12,366 nucleotides of DNA from Bacteriovoracaceae bacterium UBA2428 (GTDB lineage Bacteria; Bdellovibrionota; UBA2428), in NCBI GenBank assembly GCA_002343545.1, contig DDRA01000038.1:9346-21711 (forward strand), given 5' to 3'. A program made the translations under genes and the position numbers. The notes under the pieces are model-generated. The model ran no database searches, was not told where the DNA came from, and worked only from the letters and a program-made list of their open reading frames with translations. Below are positions 5,045 through 11,214 of this stretch, in pieces. Position 1 is the stretch's first letter, and the number at the start of each line of letters is the position of its first letter.

Positions 5045-5944
5045 ATGCCGCACCCCTTCTTTTGGATCGACGCTTTCACTTCGGTCGCTTACGGCGGAAA
5101 TCCTTGCGCGGTTTTCTTGGAGGCCGATGGACTGAGTGCCTCGCAGATGCAACGACTCGCGCGCGAGATCAATCTTTCCGAAACGGCTTTCGTTTCGCGA
5201 TCAAAGCGTGCGGACTTCGAGGCCCGCTACTTCACGCCCGAGGAAGAGCTGCCCTTCGCTGGCCACCCGACGATCGCGGTGGCCCACGCGCTCGCGCGGT
5301 CCGGCCGGCTTTCCTTCGTGGACAAGCTCGCGACGGCGCGACTCGGGTTGCCCGCGGGCGTCATCCCCTTGCGCGTGCGGGTCTCGGGAAGCGGCTCCGA
5401 AGTCACGATGTCGCAACTCAAGCCCCGCTTCTTGCGCCGCTACGATCGCGCCGAAGTCGCCGGAATCTTCGGCCTGCGCGTCGACGACTTGCTCGACGAC
5501 GTCTCGCCGCAAACCGTGAGCACGGGAACGCCGATCTTGATGGTCGCGCTCAAAACTCACGAGGCGCTCAAGCGCGTCCACTATCCGGATCCCGCGCGCT
5601 ACGCCGAGTTCAAAACGAGCGGCGACTTCTTTTATCCGCATCATTTCGTGCTTCGGGGCGCGACCGAAGGGGGCACGACCTTCGCCCGGAGCGTGGCCCT
5701 GCCGCCCGGCGGGCTCGAAGATCCCTTTACGGGTTCTTCGACGGGGTGCATGGCCGCCTATCTGTGGAAGCACGGGCTCCTCGCGAAACCCCGCTTCGTC
5801 GCCCAACAGGGTCATTGGATGAAGCGTCCCGGCGAGGCCCAAGTCGAAGTCATCGGTCCGCCCGGAGATATCGAGCGCGTCGAGCTCAGCGGCGCGGCCA
5901 CGACCGTCTTTGCGGGCGAGCTGGAAATCCTGGCCCGCGACTGA
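5045..5944 (+). CDS. PhzF-family isomerase/epimerase-like protein
   Basis: PhzF enzymes share a diaminopimelate-epimerase-like fold. The namesake isomerises dihydro-hydroxyanthranilate in phenazine synthesis; most relatives outside phenazine clusters have unknown substrates. The 299-residue length is normal. Landmarks are the N-terminal DAFTSVAYGGNPCAVF (10-24), NLSETAFV with the catalytic-type Glu46, FTPEEELPFAGHPT (63-76), and the late EDPFTGSSTGCMAAYL (225-240) that lines the second half of the active site. A QGHWMKRPGEAQVEV strand (255-269) follows. There is no signal peptide, so it is cytoplasmic. No phenazine genes are nearby, so phenazine production should not be inferred. It is followed after 3 bp by a convergent gene, and it starts without a Shine-Dalgarno sequence. 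Confidence 0.88.
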   Translation: MPHPFFWIDAFTSVAYGGNPCAVFLEADGLSASQMQRLAREINLSETAFVSRSKRADFEARYFTPEEELPFAGHPTIAVAHALARSGRLSFVDKLATARLGLPAGVIPLRVRVSGSGSEVTMSQLKPRFLRRYDRAEVAGIFGLRVDDLLDDVSPQTVSTGTPILMVALKTHEALKRVHYPDPARYAEFKTSGDFFYPHHFVLRGATEGGTTFARSVALPPGGLEDPFTGSSTGCMAAYLWKHGLLAKPRFVAQQGHWMKRPGEAQVEVIGPPGDIERVELSGAATTVFAGELEILARD

Positions 5945-5947
5945 GGT

Positions 5948-6499
5948 CTAGGACCTTCGGAAGCGGGCGGGTAGCGAAACGAGCAGCAAGAACCCGCCGA
6001 AGAGCGCGAAAAAACCCCAAGGCAGGTAGATCGTCGGCAACGGACCATGGCGCTCGTCCTCGAGAAGCGCGACGCTCGGATCTTTCGGATCGAAGAGAAC
6101 CGAGACCGCGTCGCCGACGGGCGGCTTGGGGCTCGTCGCGGCGTAAGGGCTGGCGCGCCGAGACACCAACTCGTAGCTCGTTCCCGCGTATTCGAAGCGG
6201 ACGACGCTATACCAAGCGGGTCGGCGCTGCTTGTTCGCGAAACCGCTCGTCTCTCCACGGCCGAGCAAACGGTGATCAACCACGACGCCGTTCCCCACGA
6301 CTCCCCCTCGCAGAAGTCGAAGGGGCTTGGCGCCCGTTTGGTAGGCGAGCGCCAAAAGAACAACCGACACGAGCAGGGCCGCGTTCGATCTCCATCGATT
6401 CATTTTTGCCGCGAAAGCCGGCGAGGAGGCGGCCCCTTCGGCAAGGCGACTCACGCGACCGGCCAGGGACGCCAGCTTGTCATCGTCGTTCGGGGGCAT
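5948..6499 (-). CDS. DUF3592-type two-helix membrane protein
   Basis: This 183-residue protein has a hydrophilic N-terminus, a first transmembrane helix at about 38-54 and a second at about 156-176. Between them is an extracytoplasmic beta-rich domain of about 100 residues. The phrase PVGDAVSVLFDPKDPSVALLED (about 127-148) is the hallmark of DUF3592 proteins, whose function is unknown. WYSVVRFEYAGTSYELVS (about 96-113) fits the same domain. I chose the ATG at 6499 (MPPNDDDK). The reading frame is open well beyond it toward 7684, but that region is antisense to the gene at 6638. A GGGA about 9 nt upstream is a modest ribosome site. Some relatives begin nearer the first helix, so the Met33 start (MNRW) is an alternative. 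It converges with the PhzF-family gene, 3 bp apart. Confidence 0.75.
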   Translation of the reverse strand: MPPNDDDKLASLAGRVSRLAEGAASSPAFAAKMNRWRSNAALLVSVVLLALAYQTGAKPLRLLRGGVVGNGVVVDHRLLGRGETSGFANKQRRPAWYSVVRFEYAGTSYELVSRRASPYAATSPKPPVGDAVSVLFDPKDPSVALLEDERHGPLPTIYLPWGFFALFGGFLLLVSLPARFRRS

Positions 6500-6583
6500 A
6501 CGCTTTCCCACGCAACTTATTGTCACATGGGATAGGCGTTCCAAGGCACCGGAACCGCAAAAAAGCGCGGACGCCCTTTTCCG

Positions 6584-6604
6584 AGCCCCCGTTCTTCCGG
6601 GGCT
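6584..6604 (+). promoter_or_regulatory. leader hairpin upstream of the exported 436-aa protein gene
   Basis: AGCCCC (6584-6589) pairs with GGGGCT (6599-6604) around a 9-nt loop, 33 nt before the GTG start, in the 138-bp region between the two divergent genes (6500-6637). It could be leader structure. No convincing promoter hexamers were found for this gene. On the minus strand, TGTGACAAT (around 6519-6527) resembles an extended -10 for the DUF3592 gene. Confidence 0.3.
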
Positions 6605-6637
6605 TTGGAAGTCCGTGGAAAGTGCCGATAAGGAGTC

Positions 6638-7948
6638 GTGCGACTCTCCGCCCGTTCCTGGCTCGGAACTCTCTTTGCCGGCCTCCTGGCCTTCGTGTCC
6701 CCGCGCTCGGCCCGCGCGGACCTTTCGCCCGGCGTCGCTCGGCTCGTCGAGTACGAAACGCAGGCCAACGCCATCGCGCCGCGTTCGGGAAAAAGGCAAG
6801 CCATCGAGCACTACGAAATCCCGCTCTCGATCGTCGAGCAAGACGTCGCCGAACGCTTTCCGGCCGAGATCCGAAGCGCCCTGATCTTCGAACGCGAGGG
6901 CCAACGCTACATCCGATGGATCATCAACCCGGAAGACGGATACTGGCATCCAAAAGTCAAAGCCCTGCTCGAAGCGAAAGGGCTCTCCGCGGAGCGCAAG
7001 ACCTACTTCCACGGCTACGCGACCGCCTCGCGCAGCTACATCATTGAGGATCCCGTTTCCGGCGCGGAGTTCTCCGTGAAAGTCTCCACGGACCGTACGG
7101 GCGGGATTTGGACGACGGACGGGCGCGGCGTGCCCAACAAGAACCAGACCTACGAAGATGCCCGTCAGGTTCGGCGCATGGCCGATCATTTTCACGCCGT
7201 CGCGCCCGACGTCGCGTCGAACGTCATCATCATGGACGAACCCGCCGCCTTCGGATTGCTCGAGATCGATCAAGCGATGCTCATCCGTCGTCTCGGCGGG
7301 CTGGAGCGTCGCAAGGGTCGCTACTTCCTGCCGGGATTCGCCGCGCTCCACGAGAAAGTCGGCGCCGAAATCGCCAAACGGCACGGCGGAGGAATGGGAC
7401 CCTCGGAATACTGGAAGATCCACTACAGCGAGGCGCTCGGTCGCGCGCTCGCCGAAATCGCCGCGCGACTCGGCGTCAGCCCCGATTCGCTCCACTCCCA
7501 AAACTTCCTCATCGAGCTCGACGAAAGCCTCAAGCCAACGGGTCGAATCGTCTTGCGGGACTTGGGCGACTACGAACTCTTGCGCCCTTGGTTCGAAGCG
7601 CGGGGCCAGCTCGCCTTCTTGAGCGGCTGGCCCGAATCGAGCATCCGCAAGGAGTTCGTGAGCGTGGCGTACAAACTCTTGCACGGAACGAAGTACCCGC
7701 CGTGGATGGAACGAAAGGACTACCGGGATTGGGCCGAAGCGTTTTTCCGTGCCTGGGAAGGCACCTACTCCCAGCGAACGGGCGTGCCCTTGGCCGATTT
7801 GCAGAAGACGATGATGACCGATCAGATCGTCGTCTTCTCGAAGTACTACATGACGAGCTCACCCGGCTGGAAAAAATTCTTCGAGAGGCTCGCGACCCAA
7901 GCGCCGTCGACGACGAGCTGCGCGAGCATCCTCGGCGTCGCGATCTAA
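6638..7948 (+). CDS. exported protein of unknown function with IucA/IucC-like motifs
   Basis: This 436-residue protein has a clear Sec signal peptide (hydrophobic core 8-20, cleavage after ARA at about 27), so it acts in the periplasm or outside. I do not recognise the family with certainty. Several stretches run in the same order as in IucA/IucC siderophore synthetases: HPKVKALLEAKGLS (104-117), EFSVKVSTDRTGG (144-156), VIIMDEPAAFGLL (196-208), and LHSQNFLIEL followed by GRIVLRDLGDYEL (285-313). The last resembles the family's HLQN ... VRDLDG signature. If real, this would be an exported homologue without obvious access to ATP, so a degenerate or binding role is more likely than synthesis. 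GTG at 6638 is the only start that gives the signal peptide. AAGGAG precedes it but only 2 nt away, unusually close. It converges with the haemoglobin gene 5 bp downstream. There is one cysteine (residue 428). Confidence 0.7.
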   Translation: MRLSARSWLGTLFAGLLAFVSPRSARADLSPGVARLVEYETQANAIAPRSGKRQAIEHYEIPLSIVEQDVAERFPAEIRSALIFEREGQRYIRWIINPEDGYWHPKVKALLEAKGLSAERKTYFHGYATASRSYIIEDPVSGAEFSVKVSTDRTGGIWTTDGRGVPNKNQTYEDARQVRRMADHFHAVAPDVASNVIIMDEPAAFGLLEIDQAMLIRRLGGLERRKGRYFLPGFAALHEKVGAEIAKRHGGGMGPSEYWKIHYSEALGRALAEIAARLGVSPDSLHSQNFLIELDESLKPTGRIVLRDLGDYELLRPWFEARGQLAFLSGWPESSIRKEFVSVAYKLLHGTKYPPWMERKDYRDWAEAFFRAWEGTYSQRTGVPLADLQKTMMTDQIVVFSKYYMTSSPGWKKFFERLATQAPSTTSCASILGVAI

Positions 7949-7953
7949 GCGGC

Positions 7954-8361
7954 CTACTCCGGAAGCTTTCCGGCTCGATGCATCTCGAGTCCCTCACGGA
8001 GCTTCGCGGCCATCACGCGACTGCGGTTAACGAAGATCGCCGCCGCGTTCGGTTCGAAGAGTTCGTGGGCGGTCTCCGAGAAAAGCGAGAGCCATCGCTC
8101 AAAAAGGGCGAGCTCGAAATGCGGGAGACGGAAGTGGGCCTTCATCGGGTTGCCGCGGTAGCTTCCCGCGCCCAGCACGACGCTCGACCAGAACGAGGTC
8201 ATCGTCTGCAGATGCGGCGCCCACCCGCCCGGTGAGCGCGACACGGCCGCCTCGAAGATCGGCCCCAACCCCGGGTCCCGTTTGATCTTGCCGTAAAAGA
8301 CCTCGACGAGTTGACGAATGGCGCCTTCGTCGACGCCGGAAAACTTGAATTCCGGATTCAC
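7954..8361 (-). CDS. group III truncated haemoglobin
   Basis: This 135-residue haem protein of the truncated globin family binds or detoxifies NO and related species in the cytoplasm. All group III landmarks are present: FYGK with Tyr23 (B10), LGPIF (32-36), W-x-x-H with Trp47 and His50 (E7), FWSSVVLG (57-64), PMKAH with proximal His76 (F8), and FERWLSLF with Trp90 (G8). Spacing follows Campylobacter Ctb closely. The start is GTG at 8361, with GTGGA 8 nt upstream. It is divergently transcribed from the Rrf2-family regulator, and the 64-bp region between them contains a perfect 10-8-10 palindrome. NnrS two genes away supports a role in NO stress. It is full length. Confidence 0.9.
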   Translation of the reverse strand: MNPEFKFSGVDEGAIRQLVEVFYGKIKRDPGLGPIFEAAVSRSPGGWAPHLQTMTSFWSSVVLGAGSYRGNPMKAHFRLPHFELALFERWLSLFSETAHELFEPNAAAIFVNRSRVMAAKLREGLEMHRAGKLPE

Positions 8362-8374
8362 GCGCGTATTCCAC

Positions 8375-8402
8375 TAAAACTGGATCTATATGTCCAGTTT
8401 TA
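8375..8402. promoter_or_regulatory. perfect 10-8-10 inverted repeat; candidate Rrf2 operator
   Basis: TAAAACTGGA (8375-8384) and TCCAGTTTTA (8393-8402) are exact reverse complements around an 8-nt centre containing TATA. The repeat lies 13 bp from the haemoglobin GTG and 23 bp from the regulator ATG. A dimeric regulator bound there could control both divergent promoters. It does not match the E. coli NsrR consensus as I know it (AAGATGCATTT-type arms). The symmetry is directly visible; the identity of the binding protein is inferred from adjacency. Confidence 0.7.
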
Positions 8403-8425
8403 AGCGTCCGTGTTAGGATTTCCGC

Positions 8426-8881
8426 ATGTTTTCCCAAACGGTCGAGTACGCTCTCCGCGCCGCAACGGTGATCGGCAGCGACCCCGAACGCCAATGGAAG
8501 CGCCAAGAGCTCGCGAAGATCACCAAGGTCCCCGCCGAGTATCTCTCGAAAGTCCTGCAGGGCCTCGCGCGGGAAGGCCTCGTGCGTAGCCAACGAGGCT
8601 TGGGCGGCGGCTTCTCGATCGCGAAGGACCCCGGCGCCATCCGCGTGCTCGACGTCGTCAACGTCGTCGAAGCGATCCGCCGCATCCACGTTTGTCCGCT
8701 CGGGCTCGAGGCCCACGGCACGAAGCTCTGCCCGCTCCATCGCAAGCTCGACGAGGCCTTCGCCGCCGTCGAAGCCGCCTTCGCGACGACGAGCCTCGCG
8801 GATTTGATCAAGGATCCGAGCCCGATCCGCCGTCGCCCGTGCGAGTTTCCGCTCAAGCCCGAGAAAGAAGCGAGTCGTTAG
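8426..8881 (+). CDS. Rrf2-family transcriptional regulator, probably NO/redox-responsive
   Basis: This 151-residue winged-helix regulator has the Rrf2 N-terminus MFSQTVEYALRA, the recognition region VPAEYLSKVLQGLAREGLV (35-53) and the wing RGLGGGFSIAK (57-67). Many Rrf2 proteins hold an Fe-S cluster that senses NO or redox state (NsrR, IscR, RsrR). Here the cysteines are Cys90 (HVCPLG), Cys102 (KLCPLH) and Cys139 (RRPCEF), with an 11-residue gap between the first two. This differs from the closer C-x4/5-C-x5/7-C spacing of E. coli NsrR and IscR. ATG at 8426 has AGGA 8 nt upstream. The gene is divergent from a truncated haemoglobin and is followed after 4 bp by nnrS, so it most likely regulates both and itself through the palindrome at 8375-8402. 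It may be functionally NsrR-like, but I do not assign that symbol. Confidence 0.86.
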   Translation: MFSQTVEYALRAATVIGSDPERQWKRQELAKITKVPAEYLSKVLQGLAREGLVRSQRGLGGGFSIAKDPGAIRVLDVVNVVEAIRRIHVCPLGLEAHGTKLCPLHRKLDEAFAAVEAAFATTSLADLIKDPSPIRRRPCEFPLKPEKEASR

Positions 8882-8885
8882 GGCT

Positions 8886-10022
8886 ATGTCCAGGAATCTC
8901 GCAAACCCCTACCGCCCCTTTTTTTTCGTCGGCTACTTCGCCGCGCTCGTCGGAGCGGGCGTCTGGATCACGCACCCGCTCGTTCCGGGCCACCCCTACC
9001 CCGGCCGCCTGCACGCGCATCTCATGATGGGCGTCTTCCTGCTAAGCTACGCGGTAGGTTTCCTGCTGACGGCGCTCCCGCGCCTCACCCGCACTTCCTT
9101 CACGCATCGCTACGAGTTCCTCGGCTTTTCGCTCCTCATGGGCTGGATCGCGCTCGTCGGCGTCTACGATCCCACGGAAAGGTCTTTCTTCGCGGGGACG
9201 ACGCTCGTTGCCGCCCTTCTTTTCGTCTTCGGGTGGCGACGGATAAAACGGGCTGGCGCCGCCCTGCCCGATTTTTTTCCGATGCTTTTCTGGGGATGGT
9301 TCTCTCTCTTCGCGGGATCTTTGCTGACTTTCACCGAACAAGGATCCCTCGGCGAAGCGCTTTTCTACCAAAACTTCATGCTCTGCCTCGCGCTCGGCAT
9401 CGGGGTTTTTCTCGTGCCGAAGATCTTGGATTATCCCGTGGCCCCGCGGATACGCGGTCGCACGGCTTTTTTCCTGATCGGCCTCACGCTCACGCTGTCG
9501 CTCGTCGCCGTGGAGTTGGGAGTGGCCGCCCAGGCGGCTTACGCGCGCGCGTTCGTCGCGAGCTTCGTGGTCCTCTTCGGGTGGAACATCTTCACGAAGG
9601 CCGCAAGAAAATCGATCCTCGGCTCCGGGATCCGCTTGGCGGCTTGGATGATGCTCGGCGGGCTCTGGGGCCTTGCCGTCTTTCCCGAGTACCGGCTCGA
9701 ATCGCTCCACGTTCTCTACGTCGGTGGCTTCGCCGTGCTGACCCTCATGGTCGCCTCTCGGGTCATTCTCTCGCACGGAAACTACGACCTCACGGCCGAG
9801 TTGAAGAACGCTCACATTAAATACGCGCTTTGCTTTTTCTCGTTGGCGGCGGCCACGCGAGCGGCAGCCGTCTTCGTACCGAACGGCTACGAGAAACACC
9901 TGGCCTACGCCTCGGCGGCCTTCATCGCGGGCGCCGTCGTTTGGGGACGCTACTTCCTGACTCGGATCTTCGAGAACTTCGGCCAGCACGACCAATCCCG
10001 TTTTCGCAGGCTAAATAATTGA
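8886..10022 (+). CDS. nnrS: NnrS-family haem/copper membrane protein
   Basis: NnrS proteins are polytopic inner-membrane haem- and copper-containing proteins that protect against NO and nitrosative stress. This 378-residue protein shows the family opening NPYRPFFFVGY (7-17), HAHLMMGVF (43-51) with paired His43 and His45, FLLTALPRLTRTSF (59-72), and the late HVLYVGGFAVLTLMVASRV followed by LSHG (275-298) with His275 and His298. About eleven or twelve hydrophobic segments fill the length. It starts at ATG 8886, 4 bp after the regulator stop, with AGGG just upstream, so it is translated from the regulator transcript. It ends TGA at 10020-10022, inside an FNR-like sequence. Divergent haemoglobin and shared operator make a three-gene NO-response unit. 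Confidence 0.9.
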   Translation: MSRNLANPYRPFFFVGYFAALVGAGVWITHPLVPGHPYPGRLHAHLMMGVFLLSYAVGFLLTALPRLTRTSFTHRYEFLGFSLLMGWIALVGVYDPTERSFFAGTTLVAALLFVFGWRRIKRAGAALPDFFPMLFWGWFSLFAGSLLTFTEQGSLGEALFYQNFMLCLALGIGVFLVPKILDYPVAPRIRGRTAFFLIGLTLTLSLVAVELGVAAQAAYARAFVASFVVLFGWNIFTKAARKSILGSGIRLAAWMMLGGLWGLAVFPEYRLESLHVLYVGGFAVLTLMVASRVILSHGNYDLTAELKNAHIKYALCFFSLAAATRAAAVFVPNGYEKHLAYASAAFIAGAVVWGRYFLTRIFENFGQHDQSRFRRLNN

Positions 10023-10032
10023 TATAAATCAT
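10019..10032. promoter_or_regulatory. FNR/ANR-like box (13 of 14 consensus symmetry) overlapping the nnrS stop
   Basis: TTGAT ATAA ATCAT matches the FNR-type consensus TTGAT-N4-ATCAA except for the last base. It lies 94 bp upstream of the ATG at 10126. A box centred at -41.5 would put the start of transcription near 10067. The seven T's just after it raise the chance of a weak terminator instead, but the stem is only 4 bp of A-T/G-C. The local AT richness makes coincidence possible. Confidence 0.35.
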
Positions 10033-10125
10033 TTTTTTCACACAATTCATCTCTCCGCCGCGAGATTTGGGAGAAGATCGAATTTCGCTTGTGAGGGGTC
10101 CGGTGGCCTGACTAGCACCGACGTT

Positions 10126-10944
10126 ATGCGCAGCGTAATACTCAGCACCCTCTTTTCCTTCGGATCCGCCTTCGCGGCTCCGAGCGAAGCGCCCGCCACC
10201 TACGGTCAAGCCGAAGCTCAGCTCATCGAAGCTTGGGAGCGACTCCCGCGACTTCTCGCCCTGTGCACGGACCTGCCGGGTTGCATCGGCGAGCGCAAGG
10301 AGTACGAAGGTCGGCTCAAAGAGGCCATCGAAACCCGCGGCGCGGCTACCTTCCAATTCGAGAACCGCTGCCTGGGCGCCCAGATCGTCTTCGCGGATCT
10401 CTCGCGCGACAAGATTTTCATCTGCCGCAATAACATCTGGGCCGAAGAGAAACCGCGCTTCGACGTGCGCGAATCCTACGCCGTGCTCGTGGAAGGTTTG
10501 GAAGTCTTGATCGGACCTTCCCGGACGCTGCCCCACGGCAAGCGCCTCGCGACGCAGATCCGCGCCCTCGAGTTCGCCAAGGACAAGGCGACGGAGTCGA
10601 TCTATCCGACGATGCCCTCGCTTAAGATCATCCAGCGCGAAGCGCTCGGCAAAAAGACCTTCGGGACCTTTATCGTCGACCACGCCGGCCCCGTCTCGCT
10701 CGAGAAAGCGCTTCTCGCGCTCAAGCCCTGCGAAACAAAGCAAGACGTGACGGTCGCGGTTTGGGCTTTGGGCGCGGATTGGGATCGCCGTTTCCTCACC
10801 ACTCCGCTCGTGCGCGGAACGGCCAAGGTCCTTTGCGCCAAGGGTACGATGTACCTGGGCAAGTACCGCGCGGCCGTGCTGGCCGGACGTGCCGCCCGCG
10901 TCGACGTCGCCTTCGAGGGCCTCAAGGCCCAACCCGGGCACTGA
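10126..10944 (+). CDS. exported six-cysteine protein of unknown function
   Basis: This 272-residue protein is not recognised. A Sec signal peptide is visible (hydrophobic VILSTLFSFGSAF at 4-16, cleavage probably after AFA at about 17). The mature chain has six cysteines: Cys47 and Cys53 (LCTDLPGC), Cys82, Cys100, Cys202 and Cys237. The even number fits three disulphides in an oxidising compartment. There are no further membrane helices and no catalytic motif I can name. The C-terminal half alternates short strands and helices (TFGTFIVDHAGPVSLEKALLAL region, 178-199). The ATG has no clear ribosome site. The nearest GAGGGG is about 28 nt upstream, so the start is uncertain, but it is the one that yields the signal peptide. 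It is preceded by an FNR-like box and converges with the Hpt gene with no spacer. Confidence 0.7.
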   Translation: MRSVILSTLFSFGSAFAAPSEAPATYGQAEAQLIEAWERLPRLLALCTDLPGCIGERKEYEGRLKEAIETRGAATFQFENRCLGAQIVFADLSRDKIFICRNNIWAEEKPRFDVRESYAVLVEGLEVLIGPSRTLPHGKRLATQIRALEFAKDKATESIYPTMPSLKIIQREALGKKTFGTFIVDHAGPVSLEKALLALKPCETKQDVTVAVWALGADWDRRFLTTPLVRGTAKVLCAKGTMYLGKYRAAVLAGRAARVDVAFEGLKAQPGH

Positions 10945-11214
10945 CTAAGGCAGGCTCTTGAGCCAGGCGTCGAACCAGTCGATCTCTTTGTCGACGCCTT
11001 TCGTGTCCGACGCGATGGCGGCGGTCTCCATGACCCGAGCGTGATCCGTGACTTCGGGAAAGCCGAAGGTCACGCCGTTCCCCTTGAGCTGATGCGCCAG
11101 ACCACGGATGGTTTCGTAGTCGCGGGACTTCTGGGCGTTGCGGAGCGAAACGATGTCTTGCTTGCGGCGGTCGACGTAGCGCTTACGCGCGTCCGGCCCG
11201 ATCTCGAACTTCAT
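10945..11214 (-). CDS. stand-alone Hpt phosphotransfer protein
   Basis: This 89-residue single-domain histidine phosphotransfer protein relays phosphate between the receiver of a hybrid kinase and a downstream response regulator. The active-site helix reads GLAHQLKGNGVTFGF (38-52) with phospho-accepting His41, followed by the usual Lys44 and Gly45 and a second helix VTDHARVMETAA. The start at 11214 is set by a full AGGAGG (complement of 11220-11225) 5 nt upstream, one of the best ribosome sites in the window. The start lies inside the last 32 bp of the hybrid kinase gene, so the two are translationally coupled and almost surely partners. No response regulator with an output domain is visible; it must lie elsewhere. 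It is adjacent, with no spacer, to the convergent six-cysteine protein gene. Confidence 0.88.
   Translation of the reverse strand: MKFEIGPDARKRYVDRRKQDIVSLRNAQKSRDYETIRGLAHQLKGNGVTFGFPEVTDHARVMETAAIASDTKGVDKEIDWFDAWLKSLP

Noticed and set aside
2693..5152. An 819-aa open frame on the minus strand opposite the OmpA-family and Kelch genes
   Set aside because: It is antisense to two genes with clear signal peptides, domains and ribosome sites. Its translation is low-complexity, rich in Arg, Gly, Val and Asp, as expected from the complement of GC-rich codons.
5062..7047. A 661-aa open frame on the plus strand in another frame of the PhzF region
   Set aside because: The Arg/Pro/Ser-rich translation without domain features and the overlap with three better-supported genes mark it as a frame shadow.
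6500..7684. Upstream extension of the DUF3592-type frame toward 7684
   Set aside because: The extension is antisense to the exported 436-aa protein gene and has no recognisable domain. The conserved part fits the start at 6499.
10018..10039. Intrinsic terminator after nnrS (TGAT/ATCA followed by seven T's)
   Set aside because: The stem is only 4 bp and half A-T, too weak for intrinsic termination; an FNR-like site is the better, though unproven, reading.
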